Shown: positions 28,443 to 37,633, counted from the first letter of the stretch. The stretch: DNA of 64,000 nucleotides from Flavobacteriales bacterium (GCA_016703105.1 JADJCS010000017.1:124001-188000), one strand, 5' to 3'. Notes: generated by a model from the sequence alone, not told the origin. Numbers and translations: made by a program.

Positions 28443-28665
28443 ATGAAGAAGGAACAGATCCAGTAGTTGTTCGCACGCTTCGAAGCCGCAAGCGGCACTA
28501 TCAAAGGCGTGGAATGCTGGAGCGCACGTGAGTTACAGACCGTGCTCGGCTATGCGGAGTGGCGCAGCTTCACCACGGTGGTCGACAAGGCGCGGGAAGC
28601 CTGCGAAGCCGCCGGTGAAGTGGTCACCGACCATTTTGTCGGGATCAACAAAATGGTCGGGAGCT
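28443..28665 (+). pseudogene. N-terminal remnant of a DinD (DNA-damage-inducible protein D) gene
   Basis: Reads MKKEQIQ-stop-LFARFEAASGTIKG, then VECWSARELQTVLGYAEWRS, VVDKAREACEAAGEVVTDHF and VGINKMVG. This is the conserved start of DinD/BRO-N-like proteins, which are about 270-300 aa. It has an amber stop at 28464 and the similarity ends abruptly near 28665, so roughly three quarters are missing. No transposase is next to it. The sequence from there to 28757 shows no gene. Confidence 0.75.
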
Positions 28666-28756
28666 CGTGCTCTTCGCACCGCAAGAGTGGTACACCTGAC
28701 GCCGGTCATTGCGATGCGGGCTGTTCCAGGGTCACTTTACTAAAACCCCTGATCCC

Positions 28757-29410
28757 ATGAAAAGGTTCCTACTCGTTAGTGCGCTGTTCCTCTTGTCGCT
28801 CCCAGCGTTGCACGCTCAATCGCTGGTGAATACGACATGGGTGTTCCACTACCCCGATGACGACTTGTTCCGGTACTTCCATTTCACCGCGGACACGCTC
28901 TATTGGAGCAACGACAACATCACGTACACCGAGCACTCCTTGATCGCGTTCGCCGGTTCCGCCATGACGATCAGTGATCTTCTGGGAGCGGACATGGGGT
29001 GTCCTGTGGCCCAGGTCGGCAACTACGACTTCGAGATCGCGAACGACACCTTGGGTTTCGACCTGATAAGCGACCCGTGCATGGCACGTGGTGAGGTGAT
29101 GGATGAAGGCTACGGTGTGCAAGCGCCAAGTGGGATCGGGCAGTCGTTCGGGGCCGCTGGCATCACCGTGTTCCCGAACCCATCGGACAACGGGATCTTC
29201 CACTTGCGGATCCCTGCCTCTTCGGCGGTATACAACAGCGTGTGGCTCGTGAGTATGGACGGGCGCGTGATCGCCCAACAGAAACTGCCTGGGAGCGTTC
29301 CCGTGGATCAAGACGTGGTATTGGAAGCACCGGCCGCAGGAACCTACCTGTTGACCCTGAGCGGTGCGGATCGGACCAGGACGGCGAAGCTCGTGGTGCG
29401 AACGCCCTAG
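28757..29410 (+). CDS. secreted T9SS type A sorting-domain protein
   Basis: 217 aa. ATG 28757 gives signal peptide MKRFLLVSALFLLSLPALHA. The body is a small beta domain, WVFHYPDDDLFRYFHFTADT, with acidic and aromatic residues, reminiscent of lipocalin-like small secreted domains but not assignable. The tail reads VFPNPSDNGIFHLRIPAS, VSMDGRVIAQQ and PAAGTYLLTLSGADRTRTAK, a T9SS type A signal. Monocistronic, followed by a strong hairpin. Function unknown. Confidence 0.85.
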   Translation: MKRFLLVSALFLLSLPALHAQSLVNTTWVFHYPDDDLFRYFHFTADTLYWSNDNITYTEHSLIAFAGSAMTISDLLGADMGCPVAQVGNYDFEIANDTLGFDLISDPCMARGEVMDEGYGVQAPSGIGQSFGAAGITVFPNPSDNGIFHLRIPASSAVYNSVWLVSMDGRVIAQQKLPGSVPVDQDVVLEAPAAGTYLLTLSGADRTRTAKLVVRTP

Positions 29411-29437
29411 GGCCGGGCCTCGCGCGCAGTGCCATGT

Positions 29438-29477
29438 GGGAACATCCCCCGCTCCTGAGGCGGGGGATGTTGTTCCC
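29438..29477 (+). terminator. strong hairpin after the T9SS gene
   Basis: Perfect 12-base stem AACATCCCCCGC / GCGGGGGATGTT with a seven-base loop, extended by GGGAAC and GTTCCC with a small bulge. There is no T tract on either side, so it may act as a transcript-end protector or a factor-dependent terminator. Confidence 0.6.
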
Positions 29478-29508
29478 GGCGGTCCGAAGCTTCACCGCCA
29501 CTTCGCTG

Positions 29509-29534
29509 AGACGACCGTGAGCCAGAACTTCAAA
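29509..29534 (+). repeat. short dispersed repeat, copy 2
   Basis: AGACGACCGTGAGCCAGAAC then TTCAAA. It differs from copy 1 at two positions. It lies after the hairpin in the 281 bp before the SRAP gene. The rest of this spacer shows no other feature. Confidence 0.6.
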
Positions 29535-29691
29535 TCCTACGAGGCAAGCCACTGACCATTCCAACGGAGGCTGCGGGACCGAAGGCGGAGTACTCGCCTT
29601 CGCAGTGCTTCGGCGAGCAAAGCCTGGAGTACCACCGGAGCGTGGTGTTCGGGAAGTAGGCTTGCAGTTGCACCCATCCTACTTTCGTTCC

Positions 29692-30417
29692 ATGTGCTTC
29701 CAAACCCAGCTCATCCTGGAGTTCACCAAGAGCGATGTGTATTGGAACCAGCGCATCCTGGAGGAGGTGCGCAAGCGGGCCACCTTCCACCATGCCAGCG
29801 TGTTCGCGCGCTACCCTTGGCCGGTGATCACGGCAGAAGACCCGGAGCATGTGCAGGACATGCAATGCGGCTTCGTGCCCAAGCATATGCCCGATGCGGC
29901 GGGCTTTCTGAAGCAGTACAGCACGTACAACGCCAAAAGCGAAACGATGTACGACCTGCGCACCTTCAGCAAGGCGGCGAAAGAGGGGAGGCGCTGCTTG
30001 ATCCCCGTCACGGGCTTCTTCGAGTGGATGCACGTGGGCAAGGAGAAGGTGCCGCACTTCATCCACCACGCGCAGGACCGCATCTTCCACATCGGCGGCT
30101 TGTATGAGAACGGCACCTACACCATCCTCACCACCGAGGCCAATACCCGCATGGCGGAGATCCACAACAGCAAGCGTCGCATGCCGGTGATCATCCCCGA
30201 AGGCCACGAGCGCGATTGGCTGAACCCGCACCTGACGCAGGAGGAAGTGCTGGCCCTGTGCGCACCCGCAGCTAACGGCTACCTCACGGACTGGACCATA
30301 AGCAAGCTCATAACCAGTCGGGGGGTGGAGACGAACGTCCCGGCAGTGTGGGCTCCTCATCCGTATCCAACACAGGGTCCAGCTCCCGATCAAGCTGCAA
30401 CATTGTTTCCTGCTTGA
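29692..30417 (+). CDS. yedK: SRAP-domain protein (HMCES/YedK family)
   Basis: SOS-associated peptidase domain protein of 241 aa that cross-links to abasic sites in single-stranded DNA. The start at 29692 is fixed because the second residue must be the catalytic cysteine: MCFQTQLILEF. The other family residues are visible: asparagine in STYNAKSETMYDLR, glutamate in IPVTGFFEWMHVGK, and histidine in EIHNSKRRMPVII. The C-terminal ISKLITSRGVETNVPAVWAP is typical. The last 110 bp overlap the convergent gene ending at 30308. A late start is preferred over 29605, which would bury the cysteine. Confidence 0.9.
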   Translation: MCFQTQLILEFTKSDVYWNQRILEEVRKRATFHHASVFARYPWPVITAEDPEHVQDMQCGFVPKHMPDAAGFLKQYSTYNAKSETMYDLRTFSKAAKEGRRCLIPVTGFFEWMHVGKEKVPHFIHHAQDRIFHIGGLYENGTYTILTTEANTRMAEIHNSKRRMPVIIPEGHERDWLNPHLTQEEVLALCAPAANGYLTDWTISKLITSRGVETNVPAVWAPHPYPTQGPAPDQAATLFPA

Positions 30418-30718
30418 TCCAGCCCGCACCAATGGTGCGGTTGGGCACGGCAGCATAGTACCACACGGTGCCGTTGCGGAAGTCCCACTGCCGCTTGGTG
30501 ATGCGCATGGGTGCGCTGTTGGCGAGTATTACTGTCCGCCCAACGGTGTAGCGCGCATGATCCGCCATCTGCTTGATGAGTTCTGCATGTGCGACCTGAT
30601 GGAGTACGCGGTGTTGCGCATCGGGCGGTGTAAGCGTGTATGTGAAGCTGCCATCGGCTTGCGGCGTTACGCACGAGATGCGGTACGGCACATCGCCCAC
30701 CACCACGCGGCCTTTCAT
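30308..30718 (-). CDS. hypothetical protein, convergent overlap with the SRAP gene
   Basis: 136 aa from ATG 30718 (MKGRVVVGDVPYRI). An ATG at 30763 would add 15 residues. The protein is soluble and beta-rich: TPQADGSFTYTLTPPDAQHR, ITKRQWDFRNGTVWYYAAV, GAGWIKQETMLQLDRELD. Not recognised. Its last 110 bp overlap the 3' end of the SRAP gene in the opposite direction, so one of the two ends could be misplaced by a base error. Protein-like residue use favours a real gene. Confidence 0.5.
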   Translation of the reverse strand: MKGRVVVGDVPYRISCVTPQADGSFTYTLTPPDAQHRVLHQVAHAELIKQMADHARYTVGRTVILANSAPMRITKRQWDFRNGTVWYYAAVPNRTIGAGWIKQETMLQLDRELDPVLDTDEEPTLPGRSSPPPDWL

Positions 30719-30838
30719 GGGCAGCGCTTTCCCTTCGCGGCGTGTGGGGCGGTGATGGGCCATCCGTGACGTGGAACTTGGCAAGCCGTGATCGAATAAG
30801 ATAGCTGCTTCGCTATTGCGTCCGAGACCACTTAGGCG

Positions 30839-30859
30839 AGGCGACCGTGAGCCAGACCC
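30839..30859 (+). repeat. short dispersed repeat, copy 3 (partial)
   Basis: AGGCGACCGTGAGCCAGA matches copies 1 and 2, then diverges. It is in the spacer between the hypothetical gene and the T9SS gene ending at 30992. Confidence 0.5.
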
Positions 30860-30991
30860 AGGAACCGTAAGCAAGCCCTCGTCCTTCCCGACGACCGGTT
30901 CACACCTGGACGATGCGCGACTGAAATGGATCCTCTTCCATCTGCCGATCCCGCATGAACACCTTAGAGTGCAGGTACGCGGCGCCGTGTA

Positions 30992-32405
30992 CTACTGCTT
31001 CACGAAGATCGTCGGAACATACGTGGGTTCTCCTTCCAACCGGAGCGCATACATGCCCGCGGGTAGCTGGCTGATGTCGAGCACCCCGCCGTCGATGCGG
31101 GTGCGGCTGACCGGACGTCCGTCCGCAGTGCAGAGGAGCGCGATGCGCGTTCCGCTCAGGCCTTCGATCCGAAGGAGATCCTGCGCCGGGTTGGGGAAAA
31201 CGGCGATCGACGCGCTGGAGGCATCGGGCACCGCCGTGTTCAGGGTGCATAGGTCGTACACTTCGAACTCCGTATCGCACCCCGTCGCGTTGCCGTAGAT
31301 GGCGGGGTTCGGTGGGATGGGGGCGACCACCCGTTCGCAAATGGCTTGCACATGGCAGTATGAGAGCAGCGGGTTGTTCGTCACCTGCAAGTTGCCGATG
31401 CCCATGGACCGGTCGAACGCGCTGATGTCGGTGAGCACGTCGTTCTGGTCGATCCAGAGCTTCCCGCAGGTGTCCACGCTCTGGAACGCGTTGGGTGATC
31501 GTTACCAGATCCTCGCAGTCGTCGAACAGGAGCCAGCCACCGATGTACTCGATGGCGTTGAGACCGGCGAAGGAGGTCAGCGTGGAGTTGGCGCCCACCT
31601 GGAGGTTGTTCACCACGGTATCCAGCGCGGGCAGGATGTTGAGGTTGATGGTCGGCACGTTGTCCAGTCCGATCAACAGATCATGCACCACACCGAGCAC
31701 GGGGAATGCGTTCGGTGCGGGCAAGTTGGGCGAGCCGAGGAGCAAATGGCCATCTATGCGTGTGAGCTGCGCAGCACCGGTGAGTTGGTTGGTACCACTG
31801 GTCACGCGGAAGTCGCCACCGACGTATTCGAGTTGGTCGGGCAGTGCTCCGCTGGCGTCGCCCATCAACACTTGAACTTGCCCCATCACGGTGTCCAGAT
31901 CGTTCAGCCCGGCGAGGCCGTACATCAACGGGCCGCCCCAGATCAGCAGGTCGCCACCCACGTGGTCGAGGTTGAACAAGCCGCCCACACCTTCGATGCT
32001 GTCCACATACTGCGCGACCACCGATCCCTCGACGCGCTCCAGGTTGTCGAGCCCGGCGAAGGAGCGCCAGTACTGGCAGTTGGTCACCTTCAGGTCGCCG
32101 CCGATATGGGTGAGCGACTGAAAGCCTGTGAAGTCGTAGGGGCCTGGGAAGGTGTTGTTATAATGCAGATCGCCTTGGATCACCTCCACGTTGGCGAAGC
32201 CGCTGAGGTCGTCGATGTTGATACCGGAGAACACCAGATCGCCGGGCAGCGTGTCGCAATTGGGGAAAGTCGAAGCGTAGTTGTCCGCGTCGGTCTGCGA
32301 CGTGATCAACACATCGCCGGTAGGGCACTGCGCGAGCAACGAAATATTTAGCAGCAGGCCAAAACCCATGAGCATGGCGCGGTGCCGACGAGTGAGGTCG
32401 TGCAT
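30992..32405 (-). CDS. secreted T9SS protein with receptor-L/leucine-rich-like repeats, frameshifted near 31492
   Basis: About 470 aa after correction. Signal peptide from 32405 (LMGFGLLLNISLLAQ). The body is a series of about eight strand-turn units such as GDLVFSGINIDDLSGFANVE, GDLHYNNTFPGPYDFTGFQS and GDLLIWGGPLMYGLAGLNDL, resembling receptor L-domain solenoids. One extra C breaks the frame; removing it gives TITNAFQSVDTCGKLWIDQN. The end is a T9SS type A tail: VFPNPAQDLLRIEG, LPAGMYALRLEG. A surface or released binding protein is likely; ligand unknown. Confidence 0.8.
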
Positions 32406-32599
32406 TAATGGAAAGACGAGGGGAAAGGCGCTGGTTGCCTACCGGATGCGGACATGTGGACGGGCAGGGGAACAGCGGGTCCTGATCTCAGGGAGTGGTC
32501 GACTTCGGTAGGAGTGTACGTTCCCGGCAGGCGATCACCGAAACACGATCCTATCCAGCCTACGACGGGTACATCATTGAACTTCGAGCCATGCGGAGC

Positions 32600-32630
32600 G
32601 GCGTTGCGGCACCGAGGCGGCCGCAACGCC
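32600..32630 (+). promoter_or_regulatory. 11-bp perfect hairpin upstream of the cold-shock gene
   Basis: GGCGTTGCGGC (32600-32610) pairs perfectly with GCCGCAACGCC (32620-32630) around a nine-base loop, with no T tract. It is in the 338 bp non-coding stretch between the T9SS gene start (32405) and the cold-shock gene (32744). It could be part of a structured 5' leader of the cold-shock mRNA. I see no other feature in this stretch. Confidence 0.4.
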
Positions 32631-32743
32631 ACGAGCGTAGAGCTGTTGACAGGGGTGATCCAAGGCCTCTTTATTCGATCCTATTCATCGGCCACGGGTG
32701 CTAGCGGACCTAGCTTGCGCCCTCATTAACACATACGTAGTAC

Positions 32744-32935
32744 ATGGCAAGTGGTAAAGTGAAGTTCTTCAACACGGAGAAAGGTTTCGGTTTCATCGCC
32801 CCCGATCAAGGCGGCCAGGACATCTTCGTGCACAAGTCAGGGACCCGGGACGATCTCTATGAGAACGACAAGGTGACGTTCGAAGTGGAGCAGACCCAAC
32901 GCGGCCTCAGCGCCATCAACGTGGTGAAGTCGTAG
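32744..32935 (+). CDS. csp: cold-shock domain protein
   Basis: 63 aa single OB-fold RNA/DNA-binding protein. Both nucleic-acid motifs are clear: RNP1 in KGFGFIAPD and RNP2 in DIFVHKSG. The opening MASGKVKFFNTEKGFGFI and the end INVVKS are typical of CspA-like proteins. It probably acts as an RNA chaperone that opens secondary structure. Monocistronic, with a terminator 25 bp after the stop and a hairpin-bearing upstream region. Confidence 0.97.
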   Translation: MASGKVKFFNTEKGFGFIAPDQGGQDIFVHKSGTRDDLYENDKVTFEVEQTQRGLSAINVVKS

Positions 32936-32960
32936 GGAACCATTCCTATCAGAGAGCTTC

Positions 32961-32984
32961 GAAGCCCCGACCTGTCGGGGCTTC
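32961..32984. terminator. intrinsic terminator after csp
   Basis: Ten-base stem GAAGCCCCGA / TCGGGGCTTC with the loop CCTG, followed by GTCTATTTC. It lies in the 51 bp between csp and the convergent gene ending at 32987 and may serve both. Confidence 0.8.
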
Positions 32985-32986
32985 GT

Positions 32987-33436
32987 CTATTTCAAGGCGG
33001 GGAGGCGATGGTCCTTCTTTCGGGACCGCAGGCCCGACCGGGCCGACGATGAAGAGACAGGCCATGCGACATAGCGCTCCTCATCACGGTCCCAAACCTC
33101 CCAGACGATCCGTTCGCGCAGCGCCTTCGGGTCCAGCGTGGTGGATGTCCAGCTACCGTGTTCAACAGCAAGGATCAGCGCCTGGCCGAAGAAGGGGCGG
33201 GTGGGGCCGTCCGTAAAACTGAACCGGTTGGGATCACCGTCGGTCGATCCACCATCGTCGATCACCAGGCAGTGGCCGGCGATGAACTCGACCGTATCGA
33301 TCCTTTCCGATCGCAGAAGGGTGGCCACCGCATCATGCGCCACATCGACCCGCTCCACAACGCGCCGATCGGGATCGATCCGGAGGGCGTGTAGCAAGGG
33401 GTGTTCCACTGGAAGCGTCAGTTCGTGCGCGCTCAT
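32987..33436 (-). CDS. hypothetical protein (second gene of a two-gene unit)
   Basis: 149 aa, soluble, family not recognised. It has a mixed alpha/beta pattern: IDPDRRVVERVDVAHDAVAT, then RIDTVEFIAGHCLVIDDGGS, then RPFFGQALILAVEHGSWTST, and a basic C-terminus (SGLRSRKKDHRLPALK). The start ATG 33436 overlaps the stop of the upstream gene in an ATGA, so the two are translationally coupled. Ends at the csp terminator. Confidence 0.6.
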   Translation of the reverse strand: MSAHELTLPVEHPLLHALRIDPDRRVVERVDVAHDAVATLLRSERIDTVEFIAGHCLVIDDGGSTDGDPNRFSFTDGPTRPFFGQALILAVEHGSWTSTTLDPKALRERIVWEVWDRDEERYVAWPVSSSSARSGLRSRKKDHRLPALK

Positions 33437-33875
33437 GGGCGTCCTGTATTGGTCATCGCGCGCCTCCAGCCGAACGGATCACGCACCAGGACCACGGCGC
33501 CGAACCCTTCGCGGGCGAAAGGGGAACCGAGCCAGCGCCACAGATCGGGGATATGGTCCATGAAGGAACGAGGCGGTGATGGGGGGCTCGGCCGCAAATT
33601 GTTCAGGCTCTTGTGCCGCACGGTGATCAGCGGGACCGTGCCCAGGCCGATCAAGGGGCCAGCGCTTGTTCGGCGCGCCAGACGAGTTCCGGGACGTTGA
33701 GGTCGCGCCGCAACAGGCCGGAGATGCGCTGTTCCACAGTGCAGAAAGCCACGCTGTTGCTGGCGTTCGTGGATCCCACCTGAACGGTGATGTTGTGCCT
33801 GATACACTCGGACTCATTGTCCTGGAGGTGCTGGCGAAGGATCGCGGTACGATCGGGGATGGGTTCGTCGGTCAT
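33433..33875 (-). CDS. hypothetical protein, frameshifted near 33658
   Basis: About 147 aa after correction. The first frame starts at 33875 (MTDEPIPDRTAILRQHLQDN) and stops after RAEQALAP. Adding one C in the CCCC run continues as LIGLGTVPLITVRHKSLNNL and then GAVVLVRDPFGWRRAMTNTG, ending in an ATGA overlap with the next gene. The overlap supports the corrected frame. No family recognised. Confidence 0.55.
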
Positions 33876-33920
33876 GGGGGGAGAAGTTCAGGATCGTGTT
33901 GCGGGCCGGGGTGGCCAGTG

Positions 33921-34136
33921 CTATAGTGCGTTGATCAATGCGTGCATTTCCGCCGCGCTCTTGTTCAGCTTCGCACACAGGCGGCCGATCATCTCCGCTT
34001 CTTTGCCGTTCTCGAAATGGAGGTCATCGTCGTTGAGGTGACCGAACTTGTTCTTGAGCTTGAACTTCTTGTCGCCCCAGGTGTTCGGAGCGATCTTGAA
34101 GGTGGCAGGAGCAGGAGAGGTCTGGTCGGTGTTCAT
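33921..34136 (-). CDS. CsbD-family general stress protein
   Basis: 71 aa small hydrophilic helical protein. The pattern WGDKKFKLKNKFGHLNDDDL followed by GRLCAKLNKSAAEMHALINA matches the CsbD/YjbJ layout (W-K-L-K-F-LTDDDL then GRL-KLGK). ATG 34136 gives the short proline-rich start MNTDQTSPAPATFKIAPNTW. An upstream extension of the frame is unlikely. CsbD proteins are induced in stress or stationary phase; the biochemical role is unknown. The 235 bp spacer to 34372 shows nothing further. Confidence 0.8.
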   Translation of the reverse strand: MNTDQTSPAPATFKIAPNTWGDKKFKLKNKFGHLNDDDLHFENGKEAEMIGRLCAKLNKSAAEMHALINAL

Positions 34137-34371
34137 GCGTGGGAGGCTTTGTGCCACAGCGGAAGGGGGATACGCCGATCGGGTACGTGGACGACAGGTA
34201 TTGCGGGCGGAAGGGGGCACACCCTGGCGCTTGCCGCTTGGCACTGGGTGATCGGTCGATCGTAGATGAACGGTGAAGGATCTTGCCTTCAGCGGAAGAC
34301 CACCTACAGGTCTTCGGAAGTCCGGAAGCGGCACCGGGCGTGGGGTGAAGGTAGGTCCATACGGGAGGGAT

Positions 34372-34740
34372 ATGCACCAGGAAGTGGAAATAGATCCTGG
34401 ATCGATGTTCTCGCGCTGCGGATCTTTGGTGTCCGAGACGTGTACCGCGATGCGCTTCCTTCCCCACGAACACGCTGCTATCACCACCGCCCTGCGCAGG
34501 CACGACATCGATCCCGTCCATGTACTGTTCGTCAAACGACGGGGTCGCTTGCATGTGGAGGTCCAAGGCCATGGGGATGCCTTCGTGTTCTTCCGGGAAA
34601 AGTCCGCGCGGCTGGATGAGTACGGCCGTTGGCAGGATAGTGTGCGGTATTTCATCGGAACGGGCAGGACGGCCCCCTGCGTCTGGGAGCAGGTGCTGAC
34701 CGAGTTCGAGAAGTGGCTTGCCGCAGGCGGTCGGGCATAG
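34372..34740 (+). CDS. small hypothetical protein
   Basis: 122 aa from ATG 34372, which follows a purine-rich GGGAGGGA at the right distance. The most protein-like part is RFLPHEHAAITTALRRHDID, PVHVLFVKRRGRLHVEVQG and SVRYFIGTGRTAPCVWEQVL, alpha/beta in pattern. Not recognised. An internal start at the methionine of MRFLPHEHAA is possible. The 210 bp that follow, up to the helicase, show no other feature. Confidence 0.5.
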   Translation: MHQEVEIDPGSMFSRCGSLVSETCTAMRFLPHEHAAITTALRRHDIDPVHVLFVKRRGRLHVEVQGHGDAFVFFREKSARLDEYGRWQDSVRYFIGTGRTAPCVWEQVLTEFEKWLAAGGRA

Positions 34741-34950
34741 TGCGACCCATGCGCCGATCTCCGAACATGATCGATACTGCCAGGGGATGTGTATTTTTTG
34801 CCTGTGCCGGGTGACGTTCTTCTCGTCAGTGACCACCGGAGCCGTTCCGTTCAACCTTAACCCATGTACCGTGATGTAGTTGGTGCTTCAGAAGTTCACA
34901 TTGTTCCAACCCGGCCTGTGAGCGCGATCTTGCGATCCGCAACGAGGTCC

Positions 34951-37240
34951 ATGCAACACGAGGAGACCGAGATGGCCGCGCTCGCCGCGCGCTTCGTGAA
35001 CAGCACAGGCCGCCATGTGTTCCTCACCGGCAAGGCGGGTACGGGCAAGACCACCTTCCTCCACGCGCTCGCCGCCAGCACGCACAAGCGGTTCATCATT
35101 CTGGCGCCCACGGGCATCGCGGCGCTCAACGCGAAGGGCGTCACCATCCATTCCCAGTTCCTGCTGCCTTTCGGTGCTTTCGTGCCGGAGCGCACCCTGC
35201 CTCCCGAGGCGCAGGGTGGTGCGTTCACCGATCAGCACACGCTCGCGAGCCGGCATCCGCTCAACGCCCTCCGCCGCCAGGTGCTGCGCGAAGTGGACCT
35301 GCTCATCATCGACGAGGTGAGCATGCTGCGGGCCGATCTGCTGGACGCCATCGACTACCGCATGCGCGCAGTGAAGGGCGTGCAGCACAAGAGCTTCGGC
35401 GGTGCGCAGGTATTGATGATCGGCGACTTGTACCAACTACCGCCCGTGGTGAAGGACGCCGAATGGCAGGTGATGAAGCGGTGGTACAAAAGCGCGCACT
35501 TCTTCGAGGCACGTGCGCTGGCACAGGACGGTTATGCGCACATCGAACTGGACAAGATCTTTCCGGCAGCAGGATGGCGATTTCATCAGCATCCTGAACA
35601 ACTTCCGGAACAATACCGTGACCGATGAGGATGTGCGTGCGCTGAACGCCCACTACCGGCCGGACGCATCGCAAGCAGCGGAAGGTGTGATCACATTGAC
35701 CACGCACAACGCCAAAGCGGACGCGATCAACCAGGAAGCATTGGCCAAGTTGCCCGGTAAGCTTTTCAGTTTCAGCGCGGGTGTCTATGACGATTTCCCC
35801 GAGAGCATGTACCCATTGCCGGCACGCTTGGAATTGAAGGTCGGCGCGCAGGTGATGTTCATCAAGAACGATCAGGACAAGGCCTACTTCAATGGCAAGA
35901 TCGCGAAGGTGACGCGCATCGAGGAAGGCGACATCGAAGTGCTGATGGAAGGCGATCGCGTTCCGTACAAGCTGAAGAAGGAGACCTGGGAGAACAAGCG
36001 CTATACAGTGGACGCGAAGACGAAAGCCCAGGAGGAGGAGGTGATCGGGCGCTTCACCCAGTTCCCCATCAAGCTGGCGTGGGCGATCACGGTACACAAG
36101 AGCCAGGGACTCACGTTCGACAAGGCGATCATCGATGTGGGCAACGCCTTCGCCCCCGGCCAGGTGTATGTGGCGCTATCGCGGCTGCGTTCGTTGGAAG
36201 GTCTCACGCTGCGCACCCGCATCGATCCCGGGGTGGTGAGCAGCGATCGTGATGTGGTCGCCTTCAGCGCGCGACAGCACACCCAACAGCCACTACCCGA
36301 ACAACTACAGGCCGAGCAACGCGCCTACCTCCGGGCGATGCTCGCCAGCACCTTCGACCTGGGTGACCTTTTGAAGCGCGCCGAGCACATACATAAGGAC
36401 CACAACGCGAAGAGCGAGTTCGAGGACGCCTCCATGCGCAGTGCGCTCGGCTTGCTGATAGAGAAGGTGCGGGGGGAATCGGACAACACGCGCAAGTTCA
36501 GCAACCAGTTGCTGCGCCTTTTGCAGGAGGACAAGCGTGAGGACCTGTTGGAGCGCATCGGCAAGGGAGGGACGTATTACACGGAGTTCCTTTTCGGTCT
36601 GCTCGATGGTTTGGTGGAGCACCTTGGGGAAGTGGAACTGCTGAGCCGCACGAAGCAGTATCGGGACGCTTTGGCAGAACTGGACGGCATGCTGATGAAG
36701 AAGATCGGGATGATCGGACGCGCGGCCCACCTCACCACGGCGATCCTTCAAGGCGATGCGGTGACGCGGAGCCCCGAGCTCGATCGGACCATTACGGACC
36801 GACGTATCGCCATGGTGGAACGGGTGCGTGCCGCGCTGTTGGAGCGTTATCCGGAGACCACACGGAAGTCCGGTCGTCGTAGAAAGTCCAAGGAGGATGG
36901 TGATGCGGCGGAGAAGAAGCCCCGGCGTACGAAAGCGGAGATCGGCCAGACCTACAACAAGACCTATGCGCTGGTGCTGGAAGGCCGCACGGTGGAAGAG
37001 ATCGCCAAAGAGCGCGGACTGTCAAAGACCACGATCGAAGGACACTTCACCAAAGGGATCGCTGAAGGCAAGGTGGACATTGAAGGCGTGATGCCCGCCA
37101 CGACGCGGGATGTGATCGCCGCATGGATGCGCGAGCATCCGGAAGAAGGACTGAACACGGCGCAGGCGCATTTCAACGGCGCCCATAGCTACGGGCAGCT
37201 ACGCATGGTGCAGGCGTGGTTGAAGAAAGAGGCCGATTGA
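34951..37240 (+). CDS. Pif1/Dda-type superfamily 1 helicase with RecQ-like HTH tail, frameshifted near 35562
   Basis: About 762 aa after correction. The N-terminal motor: Walker A in FLTGKAGTGKTTFLHAL (residue 30-45), LAPTGIAALNAKGVTIHSQF, Walker B in DLLIIDEVSMLRADLLD, and GDLYQLPPVV. The second half: TVHKSQGLTFDKAIIDVG and QVYVALSRLRSLEGL, the Pif1/RecD2 motif VI region. The C-terminus carries TYALVLEGRTVEEIAKERGL and KTTIEGHFTKGIAEGKVDIE, a helix-turn-helix of the kind found at the end of RecQ helicases. One extra T breaks the frame; removing it gives LDKIFRQQDGDFISILNNFR. Start at 34951 (MQHEETEMAALAARF). Likely in replication or recombination. Confidence 0.88.
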
Positions 37241-37262
37241 CCTCCGTGGCCGGTGACCTGGA

Positions 37263-37592
37263 TCAGTTCGACGGACGGAACAGGCCTTTTCCGTCCAATT
37301 CTTCCGCGCGCTGAACGTCGCCCAAGCGGATCATCACCGGCACGGGCAGCCAGCGGTTCAACTTCACTTCCGCCTTGCAGAAAATGCCCAGGTGTTGATA
37401 CGAATAGGAGGAAGGCATGTGGCCCACATCGATCGCGGCGCGATCATCGTTCAGCGGTGCTTCGATCCGTGAGACAAGCGCCAACGGGCTTTGGAGCGGT
37501 ACGGTAGGGTTGAGCGCTTGTCCCTGCGCGCAGGCGCCGCACAGGAACAGGAAAATGCCGACGAGCGAACGGATGTAGGATGCGTTGAACAT
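37263..37592 (-). CDS. small secreted conserved hypothetical protein
   Basis: 109 aa. ATG 37592 gives an export signal (MFNASYIRSLVGIFLFLCGA) that may end in a lipobox-like CGAC. The mature part, HMPSSYSYQHLGIFCKAEVK followed by LPVPVMIRLGDVQRAEELDG, has the look of a small Bacteroidota protein family of unknown role that I have seen next to unrelated genes. It lies convergent to the helicase with a 22 bp gap and on the same strand as the T9SS type B gene upstream. Confidence 0.65.
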   Translation of the reverse strand: MFNASYIRSLVGIFLFLCGACAQGQALNPTVPLQSPLALVSRIEAPLNDDRAAIDVGHMPSSYSYQHLGIFCKAEVKLNRWLPVPVMIRLGDVQRAEELDGKGLFRPSN

Positions 37593-37633
37593 GGATGGCG
37601 AGCAAGGTACGGCCATGCGCCTGCCGCAAGGCT

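Noticed and set aside
32987..33875. Toxin-antitoxin pair
   Set aside because: The two coupled genes are about 150 aa each and carry no toxin or antitoxin motif that I recognise; coupling alone is not enough.
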